From assembly GCA_902462295.1 (NCBI GenBank), contig CABQAZ010000011.1:1-49709 (forward strand): a DNA stretch of 49,709 nucleotides, given 5' to 3'. Below are positions 1-7,914 of the stretch, piece by piece; within the stretch, counting starts at the first letter, position 1; every line of letters begins with the position of its first letter. The DNA comes from an uncultured Clostridium sp. Its GTDB lineage: Bacteria; Bacillota; Clostridia; TANB77; CAG-508. The notes beneath the pieces were generated by a model. The model was not told the DNA's origin. It saw only the letters and a list, made by a program, of their open reading frames with translations, and ran no database searches. A program made the translations under genes and the position numbers.

Positions 1-427
1 TTGCATTAACTCCACCAATATATTTATATAATTCCATTCCTAAAGATTCTGCTGCTGCTCTTGCAACTGCTAAAGATACTCCTAATGTTGCATTAGCTCC
101 TAATTTTCCTTTATTTTCTGTTCCGTCTAATTCAATTAGTGTTTTATCAATTAATGGTTGGTCATATGCATTCATACCTTCTAATTCTGGTGCTATTATT
201 GTATTTACATTTTCAACTGCATTTAATACACCTTTTCCCATATATCTTGATTTATCTCCATCTCTTAATTCTACAGCTTCAAATGCTCCTGTTGAAGCTC
301 CTGATGGTACCATTGCTACTCCAACTGAACCATCTATTAATTCTACTGTAACTTGTACAGTAGGATTTCCTCTTGAATCTAATACTTCTAAAGCTTCTAT
401 GCTTTCAATTTCTAAATAATTTTTCAT
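1..427 (-). CDS. eno: Enolase, N-terminal part (runs off left edge)
   Basis: Enolase converts 2-phosphoglycerate to phosphoenolpyruvate in the cytosol. About 142 N-terminal codons are visible. They contain the family signature around residues 9-45 (ALEVLDSRGNPTV, then PSGASTG), the conserved ELRDGD segment and the KGKLGANA stretch. The ATG at 427 is preceded by AGGAAGTA at suitable spacing. The 3' part, with the catalytic Lys and the Mg ligands, lies outside the window. It is the last gene of the glycolytic cluster that starts with gap, although a non-glycolytic gene (486-1160) comes between it and gpmI. Identity is clear from sequence similarity to the family. Confidence 0.97.
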   Translation of the reverse strand, partial: MKNYLEIESIEALEVLDSRGNPTVQVTVELIDGSVGVAMVPSGASTGAFEAVELRDGDKSRYMGKGVLNAVENVNTIIAPELEGMNAYDQPLIDKTLIELDGTENKGKLGANATLGVSLAVARAAAESLGMELYKYIGGVNA

Positions 428-485
428 TTTAAATACTTCCTTTCTATTTTTTTATATTATAGTTTGATTTTTCAAACTAATTATC

Positions 486-1160
486 TTATTTATTACATAA
501 TATCTGATTTTTTATTTTCTTTGTTTCTTGGTTTGATACTATATATTCCACTTTTTGCGTTTCCTTATAATCTGAGGTTTCATAAGTTATTATATTGTTC
601 TGCTTTTTTTGGTAAATTCCAGTGTCATATTCTTCGTCTTTTTTTCTGCTCTTTTTTCTATTTGTTAGATATTCTTTTATTGCATTTCTTTCTCTTTTAT
701 TATGTGGCTCTATATTTAAATATTTATTTCTCCAATATATGTGATGATTATAATATGCTTCTTCTCCACTAAATAGATCATCATAATTATATTCAATTTT
801 AAATACACTATTTTTTATAGAAATCGTTATATTTGACCATACTTTTTGACCAGATATTTCAAATTCCTCTCTAAGTAATTTTATTTCATCATAAAGAAGT
901 TTTACTATTTTCATATATTCTTCTTCTTCTATATTATATTTTGCCGGAACTTCATATACATTTATGAATTTTCTTCTAAAAATGCCTTTGGGCATAAAAT
1001 AAAAATACATTTCTCCTGTTTGAACATTTCCAAACATATCTATTATTGATGCATAAAGATATAATTCATCCCATTTTCCTGGTACAGCATAAAAAATTTT
1101 TTTTTGAATTTCTTTATATATTTCTTTTATTTTTTTTGTATTATTTAACACTTTTTTCAC
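486..1160 (-). CDS. YezG-like (DUF600) immunity/antitoxin protein
   Basis: The 224-residue product matches the DUF600/YezG family as I recall it: an N-terminal KIKEIYKEIQKKI helix, a WDELYLYASI strand, then LLREEFEISGQKVWSNITISI and EYNYDDLF, ending in the typical HHIYWRNKYLNIEP segment near residue 150. Known members are immunity partners of YeeF-type LXG nuclease toxins. No LXG toxin is visible here, so this is an orphan copy. About 60 Lys-rich residues after the conserved core go beyond the usual length of roughly 160. The gene sits between gpmI and eno on the same strand, 25 bp after the gpmI stop going left. The family call is from memory of motifs; a specific partner cannot be named. 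Confidence 0.75.
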   Translation of the reverse strand: MKKVLNNTKKIKEIYKEIQKKIFYAVPGKWDELYLYASIIDMFGNVQTGEMYFYFMPKGIFRRKFINVYEVPAKYNIEEEEYMKIVKLLYDEIKLLREEFEISGQKVWSNITISIKNSVFKIEYNYDDLFSGEEAYYNHHIYWRNKYLNIEPHNKRERNAIKEYLTNRKKSRKKDEEYDTGIYQKKQNNIITYETSDYKETQKVEYIVSNQETKKIKNQILCNK

Positions 1161-1185
1161 CCTTTATTTTACCTTACACAGATGA

Positions 1186-2718
1186 TTATTTTTCTAAAAT
1201 ACTTTCACCTGTCATTTCTGCTGGTTGTTCTATTCCTAATATTTCTAACATTGTTGGTGCTAAATCTGCTAGTTTTCCCTCTTTAATTTTTAAACTTTCA
1301 TCTTCACTAACAAAAATAAGTGGTACAGGATTTGTTGTATGTGCTGTATGTGGTTCTCCTGTTTTGTAATCTATCATTTGTTCACAATTTCCATGGTCTG
1401 CTGTTATCAACATTGTTCCATTATGTGATAATATTGCTTCTACAACTTTTCCAACACATTCATCTATTGTTTCAACTGCTTTTATTGCTGCAGGTAAACT
1501 TCCTGTATGTCCTACCATATCTGGATTTGCATAATTTAATATTATTACATTATATTTATCACTATTTATAGCTTCTACAACTTTTTCTGTTACCTCTTTT
1601 GCACTCATTTCTGGTTGCATATCATATGTTGCAACTTTTGGAGATGGTACTAATATCCTATCTTCTCCTGGATATTGTTTTTCTTCTCCTCCATTGAAAA
1701 AGAATGTAACATGAGCATATTTTTCTGTTTCTGCTATACGTAATTGTGTTAATCCATTTTTACTAATCACTTCTCCAAATGTATTTACTAATGGCTCTTT
1801 TTTAAATGCAATTTTAACATTTGGCATTGTTTCATCATAACATGTAAAACATACAAAATATGTTTCCATTTTTTTTGTTTCAAACCCATCAAAATTCGGA
1901 TCTACTATTGCTCTTGTTATTTCTCTTGCTCTATCTGGTCTGAAATTAAAGAAAATTACAGAATCATGTTCTCCAATTGTTGCAATAGGTGTTTCTCCAT
2001 TACATATTACTGTTGGTTCTACAAATTCATCAAATACTTCTTTTTGATAAGAATCTTCGATTGCTATTGTTGCTGAAGTAGCTTTATTTCCTTCTCCTTT
2101 TACAAGGACATCATAGCATTTTTTTACTCTTTCCCATCTTTTATCTCTATCCATTGCATAATATCTTCCTGAAATACTTGCAATTTTTCCAATACCTTTT
2201 TCTCTCATTTTTTCTTCTAATTCAGATATATATCCTTCTGCTGATGCAGGTGGTGTGTCTCTTCCATCTAAAAAACAATGTACATATACATTTTCAAAAT
2301 CTCTTCTTTTTGCCATTTCTAATAATCCATATAAATGACGTATATGACTATGAACTCCTCCATCTGATACAAGTCCTAATATGTGTAGTTTTGAATTGTA
2401 TTTTTTACAGTTTTCTATTGCTTCAATAAATTCTGGAATTGCAAAAAAATCTCCATCTTCTATTGATTTTGTAATTTTTGTTAACTCTTGATATACAATT
2501 CTTCCTGCTCCTATATTTGTGTGCCCTACTTCTGAATTTCCCATTTGTCCATCTGGTAATCCAACTCTTAACCCACTTGTATAAATTTTAGTTGTTTGAT
2601 ATTTTTTCATTAGTTTGTCTATATTAGGTGTATTTGCTAGTTTTACTGCATTTCCATCTTCTTTTTCATTTATTCCAAATCCATCTAATATCATTAGCAT
2701 TACTGGTTTTTTTTCCAT
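1186..2718 (-). CDS. gpmI: 2,3-bisphosphoglycerate-independent phosphoglycerate mutase
   Basis: A 510-residue protein, the normal length for iPGM. It interconverts 3- and 2-phosphoglycerate using two Mn ions. The first metal site and the catalytic serine appear in MLMILDGFGIN (residues 7-17) and MGNSEVGHTNIG (about 59-70). The DGRDTPP and NFRPDRAREI segments bind substrate, and TADHGNCEQM near residue 440 supplies further metal ligands. The ATG at 2718 follows AAAGGGATGG. It lies 38 bp downstream of tpiA on the same strand, so it is probably co-transcribed. GpmI enzymes are typical of Clostridia and Bacilli, where their Mn dependence is linked to sporulation physiology. Confidence 0.97.
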   Translation of the reverse strand: MEKKPVMLMILDGFGINEKEDGNAVKLANTPNIDKLMKKYQTTKIYTSGLRVGLPDGQMGNSEVGHTNIGAGRIVYQELTKITKSIEDGDFFAIPEFIEAIENCKKYNSKLHILGLVSDGGVHSHIRHLYGLLEMAKRRDFENVYVHCFLDGRDTPPASAEGYISELEEKMREKGIGKIASISGRYYAMDRDKRWERVKKCYDVLVKGEGNKATSATIAIEDSYQKEVFDEFVEPTVICNGETPIATIGEHDSVIFFNFRPDRAREITRAIVDPNFDGFETKKMETYFVCFTCYDETMPNVKIAFKKEPLVNTFGEVISKNGLTQLRIAETEKYAHVTFFFNGGEEKQYPGEDRILVPSPKVATYDMQPEMSAKEVTEKVVEAINSDKYNVIILNYANPDMVGHTGSLPAAIKAVETIDECVGKVVEAILSHNGTMLITADHGNCEQMIDYKTGEPHTAHTTNPVPLIFVSEDESLKIKEGKLADLAPTMLEILGIEQPAEMTGESILEK

Positions 2719-2756
2719 ATTTCCATCCCTTTCTGCTTTTGAAGTATTATTTGCTT

Positions 2757-3509
2757 CTATTCATCAAACTTTACTATTTTAGAGAATTCTTCAGCTTTTA
2801 AACTTGCTCCTCCTACAAGGCCTCCATCAATATCTGACATTTCAAATAATTCTTTAGCGTTTGATGATTTTACGCTTCCTCCATATTGTATTATAACTCC
2901 TTCAGCCTCATTTTGTCCATATATTTCTGCTATTTTTTTTCTGATTTGGATAATTGTTGTATTTGCGTCTTCCTTTGTAGCTGTTTTTCCTGTTCCGATT
3001 GCCCATATTGGTTCATATGCTACAATAATTTTTTCTAAATCAGATGTATCTATTCCCTCAAATGCCTTTTCTATTTGATTTGTTACAATTTTTTCTGTTT
3101 CTCCTGCTTCTCTTTGTTCTAATGTTTCACCTACACATACTATTGGTTTTAATCCATGTTGTAATGCTGATTTAATTTTTTTATTTACTGTTTCATCTGT
3201 TTCAGCAAAATATTGTCTTCTTTCAGAATGTCCTATTATTACATATTCAACTCCAATTGATTTTAACATTGACGCAGATATTTCTCCTGTATAGGCTCCT
3301 TTTTCTTCCCAGTGCATATTTTGTGCACCTATTTTAATATTTGTGTCTTGAACATGTAATAAAGAATAAAACAAATCTGTATATGGCACACACAAAATAA
3401 CTTCATTTTTTGTGTCTTTTACAAGTGGTGTTAATTCTTGTATAAAGTCTATTGCTTCATTTGGAAGCATATTCATCTTCCAATTTCCTGCTATTACTTT
3501 TCTTCTCAT
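2757..3509 (-). CDS. tpiA: Triosephosphate isomerase
   Basis: A 250-residue TIM-barrel enzyme interconverting dihydroxyacetone phosphate and glyceraldehyde 3-phosphate. The substrate-binding start NWKMN (residues 8-12), the catalytic His motif IGHSERR (about 92-98), the catalytic Glu motif VAYEPIWAIGTGK (about 163-175) and the phosphate-binding GGSVK and GGLVGGASL loops are all present. The start codon overlaps the stop of the upstream guanylate-kinase-like gene as ATGA, with an AGGAGAG ribosome site inside that gene. This suggests translational coupling. Confidence 0.97.
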   Translation of the reverse strand: MRRKVIAGNWKMNMLPNEAIDFIQELTPLVKDTKNEVILCVPYTDLFYSLLHVQDTNIKIGAQNMHWEEKGAYTGEISASMLKSIGVEYVIIGHSERRQYFAETDETVNKKIKSALQHGLKPIVCVGETLEQREAGETEKIVTNQIEKAFEGIDTSDLEKIIVAYEPIWAIGTGKTATKEDANTTIIQIRKKIAEIYGQNEAEGVIIQYGGSVKSSNAKELFEMSDIDGGLVGGASLKAEEFSKIVKFDE

Positions 3510-4063
3510 TGTTCTGCTCTCCTTTTTTCTATAATTTCAAGCAAATTGTTTTTTGCTTTTTCTGTATAATCATTTATAAAAACATAATCAAATTGTTTTT
3601 GCAAGTCTTTATTTATAGAATATTCTTGAATATGTTCATCAATCTCTTTTAAACGTTTTTGTTCAACTTCTTTAGATAAATTTCTTTTTTGTAGTTCTTG
3701 TTTTGCTCTTTCTAAATCTTTTGGTATTATATATATAGAATATACATTTTTAGCATTTTTCTTAAATTCATAAATTGTATTATAATGTACTTCTGTTACT
3801 TGATTCATATCTGATTCAAGGTCACTTTTTCTATATGCATATTTTGAGCCTAGAAATTCAAAATCTACAACTATCTTGTTTTTCTTTTTTAATGTTTCAA
3901 ATTTTTCTTCACTGACAAATTCTTTATCTATTCCATTTACTTCACTGTTTCTTTTCTCTCTAGTTGTTACAATTACTAAATTATTGAATCCCAATTCTTT
4001 CGAAATAGTGTTTTTAAAAAAAGATTTTCCTGTTCCTGTTACTCCTGATAATGTTACTATCAT
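3506..4063 (-). CDS. Guanylate-kinase-like P-loop protein
   Basis: The 185-residue product has a P-loop GVTGTGKS at residues 7-14. It also has the guanylate kinase nucleotide-recognition signature TTREKRNSEVNGIDKEFVS around residues 34-52, which in true Gmk binds GMP. The middle part is divergent and the usual ILDID motif is not recognisable, so it may be a paralogue of Gmk rather than the housekeeping enzyme. It overlaps both neighbours by 4 bp (ATGA), placing it in one tightly coupled unit between Nudix and tpiA. A role in nucleotide phosphorylation is inferred; the true substrate is uncertain. Confidence 0.75.
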   Translation of the reverse strand: MIVTLSGVTGTGKSFFKNTISKELGFNNLVIVTTREKRNSEVNGIDKEFVSEEKFETLKKKNKIVVDFEFLGSKYAYRKSDLESDMNQVTEVHYNTIYEFKKNAKNVYSIYIIPKDLERAKQELQKRNLSKEVEQKRLKEIDEHIQEYSINKDLQKQFDYVFINDYTEKAKNNLLEIIEKRRAEQ

Positions 4064-4686
4064 ATTTTTTCCTTTTCTTCTTTTATTCTTGAATATTTAG
4101 TTTTAATTTTTTCATCTAATATTGAAAAAATCATTTCTGCTTCATCTGATTTTGGCATTAACATTTCTTGATCATTATTTCTTATTCTTCTTTTCACTTC
4201 TTCATAATCCATAAAAAACAACTCATCAACCTCGGAATCTTGTTTTTTATAACTTTCAAGAGGATTATTTAAAAAAGCTAAATAAAAATGCATTATATAT
4301 CTCCCCTGTCTACCATAATCAGCTAAATTAATCTTGTTTTCAGCAATTTTTTGCATTTTACTATATAAATATGCTGAATCAGTTAATCCTATTTCTTCAC
4401 CAGCTTCTCTTAACATTGCTTGTGTTGCAGTTTCATCTGGGTCTACATGTGCAGAAACACTTACATCTATTTTATTAGGATTGTTCTTTTTATTTTTACT
4501 TCTTCTTTGCATTAAAACTTGGTTCGTGTCTGGATTTATTATCCAAAGTTGAACACCCTCAAGTAATAATCCTCTATTAATTCCTTCTTCTCTGTTGACA
4601 ATCCCTATTGGTTGATTTTGTTCATTGTAAAAAGTTAAACTCTCTTCCTGATTTTTTTTTGATATTTTATATTTTTCTAGTCCCAT
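4060..4686 (-). CDS. Nudix hydrolase, IPP-isomerase-like subgroup
   Basis: A 208-residue protein with a Nudix box near residues 85-107 (AHVDPDETATQAMLREAGEEIGL). The RE..EE.GL part is canonical, but the usual first Gly is Ala. The surrounding pattern (QRRSKNKKNNPNKIDVSVSAHV) resembles the YfcD/isopentenyl-diphosphate isomerase type of Nudix protein. The substrate is unknown. An AAAGGATG site precedes the ATG at 4686, 12 bp after the pgk stop. It overlaps the guanylate-kinase-like gene by ATGA. Its place inside a glycolytic operon suggests a housekeeping role or a chance operon insertion. Confidence 0.8.
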   Translation of the reverse strand: MGLEKYKISKKNQEESLTFYNEQNQPIGIVNREEGINRGLLLEGVQLWIINPDTNQVLMQRRSKNKKNNPNKIDVSVSAHVDPDETATQAMLREAGEEIGLTDSAYLYSKMQKIAENKINLADYGRQGRYIMHFYLAFLNNPLESYKKQDSEVDELFFMDYEEVKRRIRNNDQEMLMPKSDEAEMIFSILDEKIKTKYSRIKEEKEKI

Positions 4687-4698
4687 TTTCTACATCCT

Positions 4699-5892
4699 TT
4701 ATTTATCTTGTAAACACTCTATTCCTGGTAATTTCTTTCCCTCTAAGAATTCTAAAGAAGCTCCTCCACCTGTTGAAATATGTGTCATTTTATCAGCTAA
4801 TCCTGCTTTTTCAACAGCTGCAGCTGAATCTCCTCCACCTATTATTGTTGTTGCATTTATTTCAGCAAGTTCATGTGCTATGGCATTTGTTCCAATAGCA
4901 AATTGGTCAAATTCAAATAATCCTAAAGGTCCATTCCATACTACAGTTTTGGCTGTTTTTAATTCATTTTTAAACATTTCTATTGTTTTTTCTCCAATAT
5001 CAAATCCTTCCCATTCTTCAGGGATTTCTGTCCATGCAACTGTTTTGCTTTCTGTGTCTGGTTTGAATTCTTTTCCAACTTTTGTATCAACTGGTAACAT
5101 TAGTTTTACACCTTTGCTTTTAGCTTTTTCCATTAAATTTAATGCTAATTCACATTTATCTGGTTCACATAGTGAATTTCCAACATTATATCCTTGTGCT
5201 TTAAAGAATGTATATGCCATTCCTCCACCTATCATTAATGTATTTACTTTTTCTAATAAACTATCTATAACACCAATTTTGTCTGATACTTTTGCACCTC
5301 CAAGTATTGCAACAAATGGTCTTTCTGGATTGTTTAATGCATCTCCTAAGAATTTTAATTCTTTTTCTATTAAAAATCCTGATACTGATGGCAAATAATG
5401 TGATATTCCCTCTGTTGAAGCATGTGCTCTATGTGCTGTTCCAAATGCATCATTTACAAATACTTCTGCCATACTTGCTAATTCTTTTGCAAATTCGGGG
5501 TCATTATCTGTTTCTTCTCTGTGAAATCTAACATTTTCAAGTAACATTACTTGACCTTCTTTTAAATTTTCTGCTAATGATTTTGCACTTTCTCCAATAA
5601 CATCTTTTGCCATCAAAACTTCTTGACCTAATTGTTTTGAAAGTTCTTCTGCAACTGGTGCTAATGAAAATTCTGGTTTTACTTCTCCCTTTGGTCTTCC
5701 TAAGTGTGAAGCTAATATAACTTTACAATTTTGTTCTATTAAATATTTTATTGTTGGTAATGCTGCAACAATTCTTCTATTGTCAGTAATATTTTGATTT
5801 TCATCCATTGGAACATTAAAATCACATCTTACAAATACTTTTTTTCCTTTTAAATCTATATCTCTTACTGTCTTTTTACTCATTTTTATCAT
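4699..5892 (-). CDS. pgk: Phosphoglycerate kinase
   Basis: A 397-residue protein of normal length that transfers phosphate from 1,3-bisphosphoglycerate to ADP. The N-lobe signature KVFVRCDFNVP and the substrate-binding SHLGRPKGE segment are present, as are the hinge and nucleotide-site motifs VAILGGAKVSDKI and MIGGGMAYTF and the C-terminal IGGGDSAAAVEKAG and ISTGGGASLEFLEG. Two starts are possible: the ATG at 5892 lies 3-4 bp after AAAGGATGA and the ATG at 5883 lies about 13 bp after. I kept 5892. It follows gap after a 110-bp gap that contains a small hairpin. Confidence 0.97.
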   Translation of the reverse strand: MIKMSKKTVRDIDLKGKKVFVRCDFNVPMDENQNITDNRRIVAALPTIKYLIEQNCKVILASHLGRPKGEVKPEFSLAPVAEELSKQLGQEVLMAKDVIGESAKSLAENLKEGQVMLLENVRFHREETDNDPEFAKELASMAEVFVNDAFGTAHRAHASTEGISHYLPSVSGFLIEKELKFLGDALNNPERPFVAILGGAKVSDKIGVIDSLLEKVNTLMIGGGMAYTFFKAQGYNVGNSLCEPDKCELALNLMEKAKSKGVKLMLPVDTKVGKEFKPDTESKTVAWTEIPEEWEGFDIGEKTIEMFKNELKTAKTVVWNGPLGLFEFDQFAIGTNAIAHELAEINATTIIGGGDSAAAVEKAGLADKMTHISTGGGASLEFLEGKKLPGIECLQDK

Positions 5893-5936
5893 TCATCCTT
5901 TCTTTGGATATGTAATAATTTTACATATTCCTAAAT

Positions 5937-5995
5937 TATCGTTTTTAGTTTATGAAACGACTAAAAGGCTAGAGGCTAGAAAGCCACTAACCTTA
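5937..5995 (-). other. gap-pgk intergenic hairpins
   Basis: The spacer between gap and pgk holds a stem TTTTAGT/ACTAAAA around 5943-5977 and a GGCT-TTCT-AGCC stem next to a CTAGCC direct repeat. No clear U-tract follows, so it may act as an RNA processing or stability element that sets different gap and pgk transcript levels rather than as a full terminator. The structure is seen in the sequence; the function is inferred. Confidence 0.35.
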
Positions 5996-6002
5996 AAGCA
6001 TA

Positions 6003-7013
6003 TTATTGATGGTCAACTGATGACATATAGCAAGCTAAGTCAACTAATTTGTTTGAATATCCCCATTCGTTGTCATACCAAGCTACTAATTTAACAAATG
6101 TATCTGTTAACATTATTCCTGCTGTTGCATCAAATATTGATGTATGCATATCTGAAACAAAGTCTGATGAAACTACAGCTTCGTCTGTATATTCCATTAT
6201 TCCTTTCATTTCATTTTCTGTTGCTCTCTTAACTGCTGAACAAATTTCTTCATATGTTGTTGGTTTTTCTAGGTTAACTGTTAAATCAACAACTGAAACA
6301 TCAACTGTTGGAACTCTGAATGACATTCCTGTTAGTTTTCCATTTAATGATGGAATAACTTTTCCTACTGCTTTTGCAGCTCCTGTAGATGATGGAATGA
6401 TATTAGCTGCTGCTGCACGTCCACCTCTCCAGTCTTTTTTAGAAGCTCCGTCAACTGTTTTTTGTGTTGCTGTTGTAGCATGAACAGTTGTCATAAGTCC
6501 TTCTTTAATTCCAAAATTATCATTTATTACTTTTGCAAGTGGTGCTAAACAGTTTGTTGTACATGATGCATTAGAGACAATATTCATATCTGTTGTATAT
6601 GTTGTGTTGTTTACTCCCATTACAAACATTGGTGCATCTTTTGATGGTGCACTTATTAATACTTTTTTTGCTCCAGCATCTAAATGTGCTTGTGCTTTTT
6701 CCATTGTTGTGAATACTCCTGAACATTCTAGAACATATTCTACTCCTAATTCTCCCCAAGGAATGTTCTTTGGATCCATTTCATTATATACTTTTATTGT
6801 TCTTCCATTTACTACTAAATTTCCATCTTTTTCTTCTACTGTTCCGTTGAATCTTCCATGTACAGTATCGAATTTTGTCATATATGCCATATAATCTGCT
6901 GCTACAAATGGGTCATTTACCGCTACGACTTCTACCTCCTCTTTTCCTAATGCTGCTTGGAATGCTAATTTTCCAATTCTTCCAAATCCGTTAATTCCTA
7001 CTTTTACTGACAT
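6003..7013 (-). CDS. gap: Glyceraldehyde-3-phosphate dehydrogenase
   Basis: An NAD-dependent glycolytic GAPDH of about 336 residues. It shows the Rossmann start VGINGFGRIGKLAF, the catalytic cysteine motif SNASCTTNCLAP (about residues 146-157), the catalytic His region TTVHATTATQK and the C-terminal WYDNEWGYSNKL. An upstream in-frame ATG exists at 7031, but AAGGAGG lies directly in front of the ATG at 7013, which gives the usual MSVKVGING start. It is the first gene of the glycolytic cluster and is preceded by a good sigma-A-type promoter at 7131-7159. Confidence 0.97.
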   Translation of the reverse strand: MSVKVGINGFGRIGKLAFQAALGKEEVEVVAVNDPFVAADYMAYMTKFDTVHGRFNGTVEEKDGNLVVNGRTIKVYNEMDPKNIPWGELGVEYVLECSGVFTTMEKAQAHLDAGAKKVLISAPSKDAPMFVMGVNNTTYTTDMNIVSNASCTTNCLAPLAKVINDNFGIKEGLMTTVHATTATQKTVDGASKKDWRGGRAAAANIIPSSTGAAKAVGKVIPSLNGKLTGMSFRVPTVDVSVVDLTVNLEKPTTYEEICSAVKRATENEMKGIMEYTDEAVVSSDFVSDMHTSIFDATAGIMLTDTFVKLVAWYDNEWGYSNKLVDLACYMSSVDHQ

Positions 7014-7130
7014 AAAAATTTCCTCCTTCATATGTGCCAGAGTTTTTTTATTTTTATTAATTCTTATATTGTGAATTAATATTTTTTCCTCTAACCATAA
7101 TATCTATTTTTTACCTCTTCAGGCATTTTC

Positions 7131-7159
7131 ATTCTATAACAAATTCTTCTACTTTTCAA
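7131..7159 (-). promoter_or_regulatory. Candidate sigma-A promoter of the gap operon
   Basis: On the minus strand TTGAAA (7154-7159) and TAGAAT (7131-7136) are separated by exactly 17 bp, about 100 bp upstream of the gap ribosome site. No CggR-like operator was recognised. The match is read directly; activity is inferred. Confidence 0.55.
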
Positions 7160-7174
7160 GTATAATTTCAAATT

Positions 7175-7609
7175 TTATAAATATTTCTTTAGAGTTTCTA
7201 CACTATCTTCTTGCATAGTAACAAAATCACTCAAAATATTTTTTACTTCATTATCTACACTTGGATTATTATTAAGTAATCTTCTTCCCTCAATAATTCC
7301 CATATTCGTTCCTTGTAGTAACAATTCTGAAATCTTAGAATTGCTTTGATCGTTCATTGTCTTCATATTTATTCCATACCATGTCATCATTTTTTCCATT
7401 TTGTTTGTTTCATGTGGTTCTTTACTTGCATATTGAGAATATATACCATCAATTCTTTCTGCAATCTTCTTATATTTTCCATATTCTACATCTAAAACTT
7501 TTTTAAATCTTTCATCACCAACTTTGTCTGATACAAAATGAATTGCATCCATCCCCATGGTTGTGCCTTTATTGACCTCATCTAAAACTTTTACATTTAT
7601 ATCTTCCAT
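7175..7609 (-). CDS. Small all-helical protein, possibly ferritin-like (unknown)
   Basis: The 144-residue product is predicted helical throughout (KVLDEVNKGTTMGMDAIHFVSDKV, then FKKVLDVEYGKYKKIAERI, with a repeated TNMGIIEGRRLLN pattern). It resembles short uncharacterised helical-bundle proteins common in Clostridia that are sometimes placed near ferritin-like folds. No metal-ligand set is convincing. AAAGGAGG precedes the ATG at 7609. It is divergent in function from its neighbours and has its own transcription unit between the 63-codon membrane gene and gap. Function unknown. Confidence 0.7.
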   Translation of the reverse strand: MEDINVKVLDEVNKGTTMGMDAIHFVSDKVGDERFKKVLDVEYGKYKKIAERIDGIYSQYASKEPHETNKMEKMMTWYGINMKTMNDQSNSKISELLLQGTNMGIIEGRRLLNNNPSVDNEVKNILSDFVTMQEDSVETLKKYL

Positions 7610-7674
7610 TCTATTACCTCCTTTGGTTATCTTTTACAGATTTACTAATTTTATACATAAAGTTGATAATAAAA

Positions 7675-7866
7675 TTATTTGCAGAAATAAACTACTACTA
7701 CTCCTATCATTGAAATCATTGCTCCTAAAATTTTAAATCCACTTGTTGCTTCATTTTGGTCTCCAAAATTAAAAGCCTTTTTTGTGATAACTCTAGCATC
7801 ATAAATAAAAATCACACCAGTTAATAAAAATAATGCTCCTACTAATCTCCCAATTATTTGTAACAT
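7675..7866 (-). CDS. Small two-helix membrane protein, unknown
   Basis: This encodes about 63 residues with two hydrophobic segments (IIGRLVGALFLLTGVIFIY and ILGAMISMIGVVVVYF) joined by a polar loop containing KKAFNFGDQNEA. It is likely a small cytoplasmic membrane protein. An ATG at 7878 overlaps the AAAGGATG ribosome site, so the ATG at 7866 is the better start. No family was recognised. Confidence 0.6.
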   Translation of the reverse strand: MLQIIGRLVGALFLLTGVIFIYDARVITKKAFNFGDQNEATSGFKILGAMISMIGVVVVYFCK

Positions 7867-7914
7867 AATAATCAACATCCTTTTCTTTATAATAAATTCA
7901 TTTAATAAATTTTT

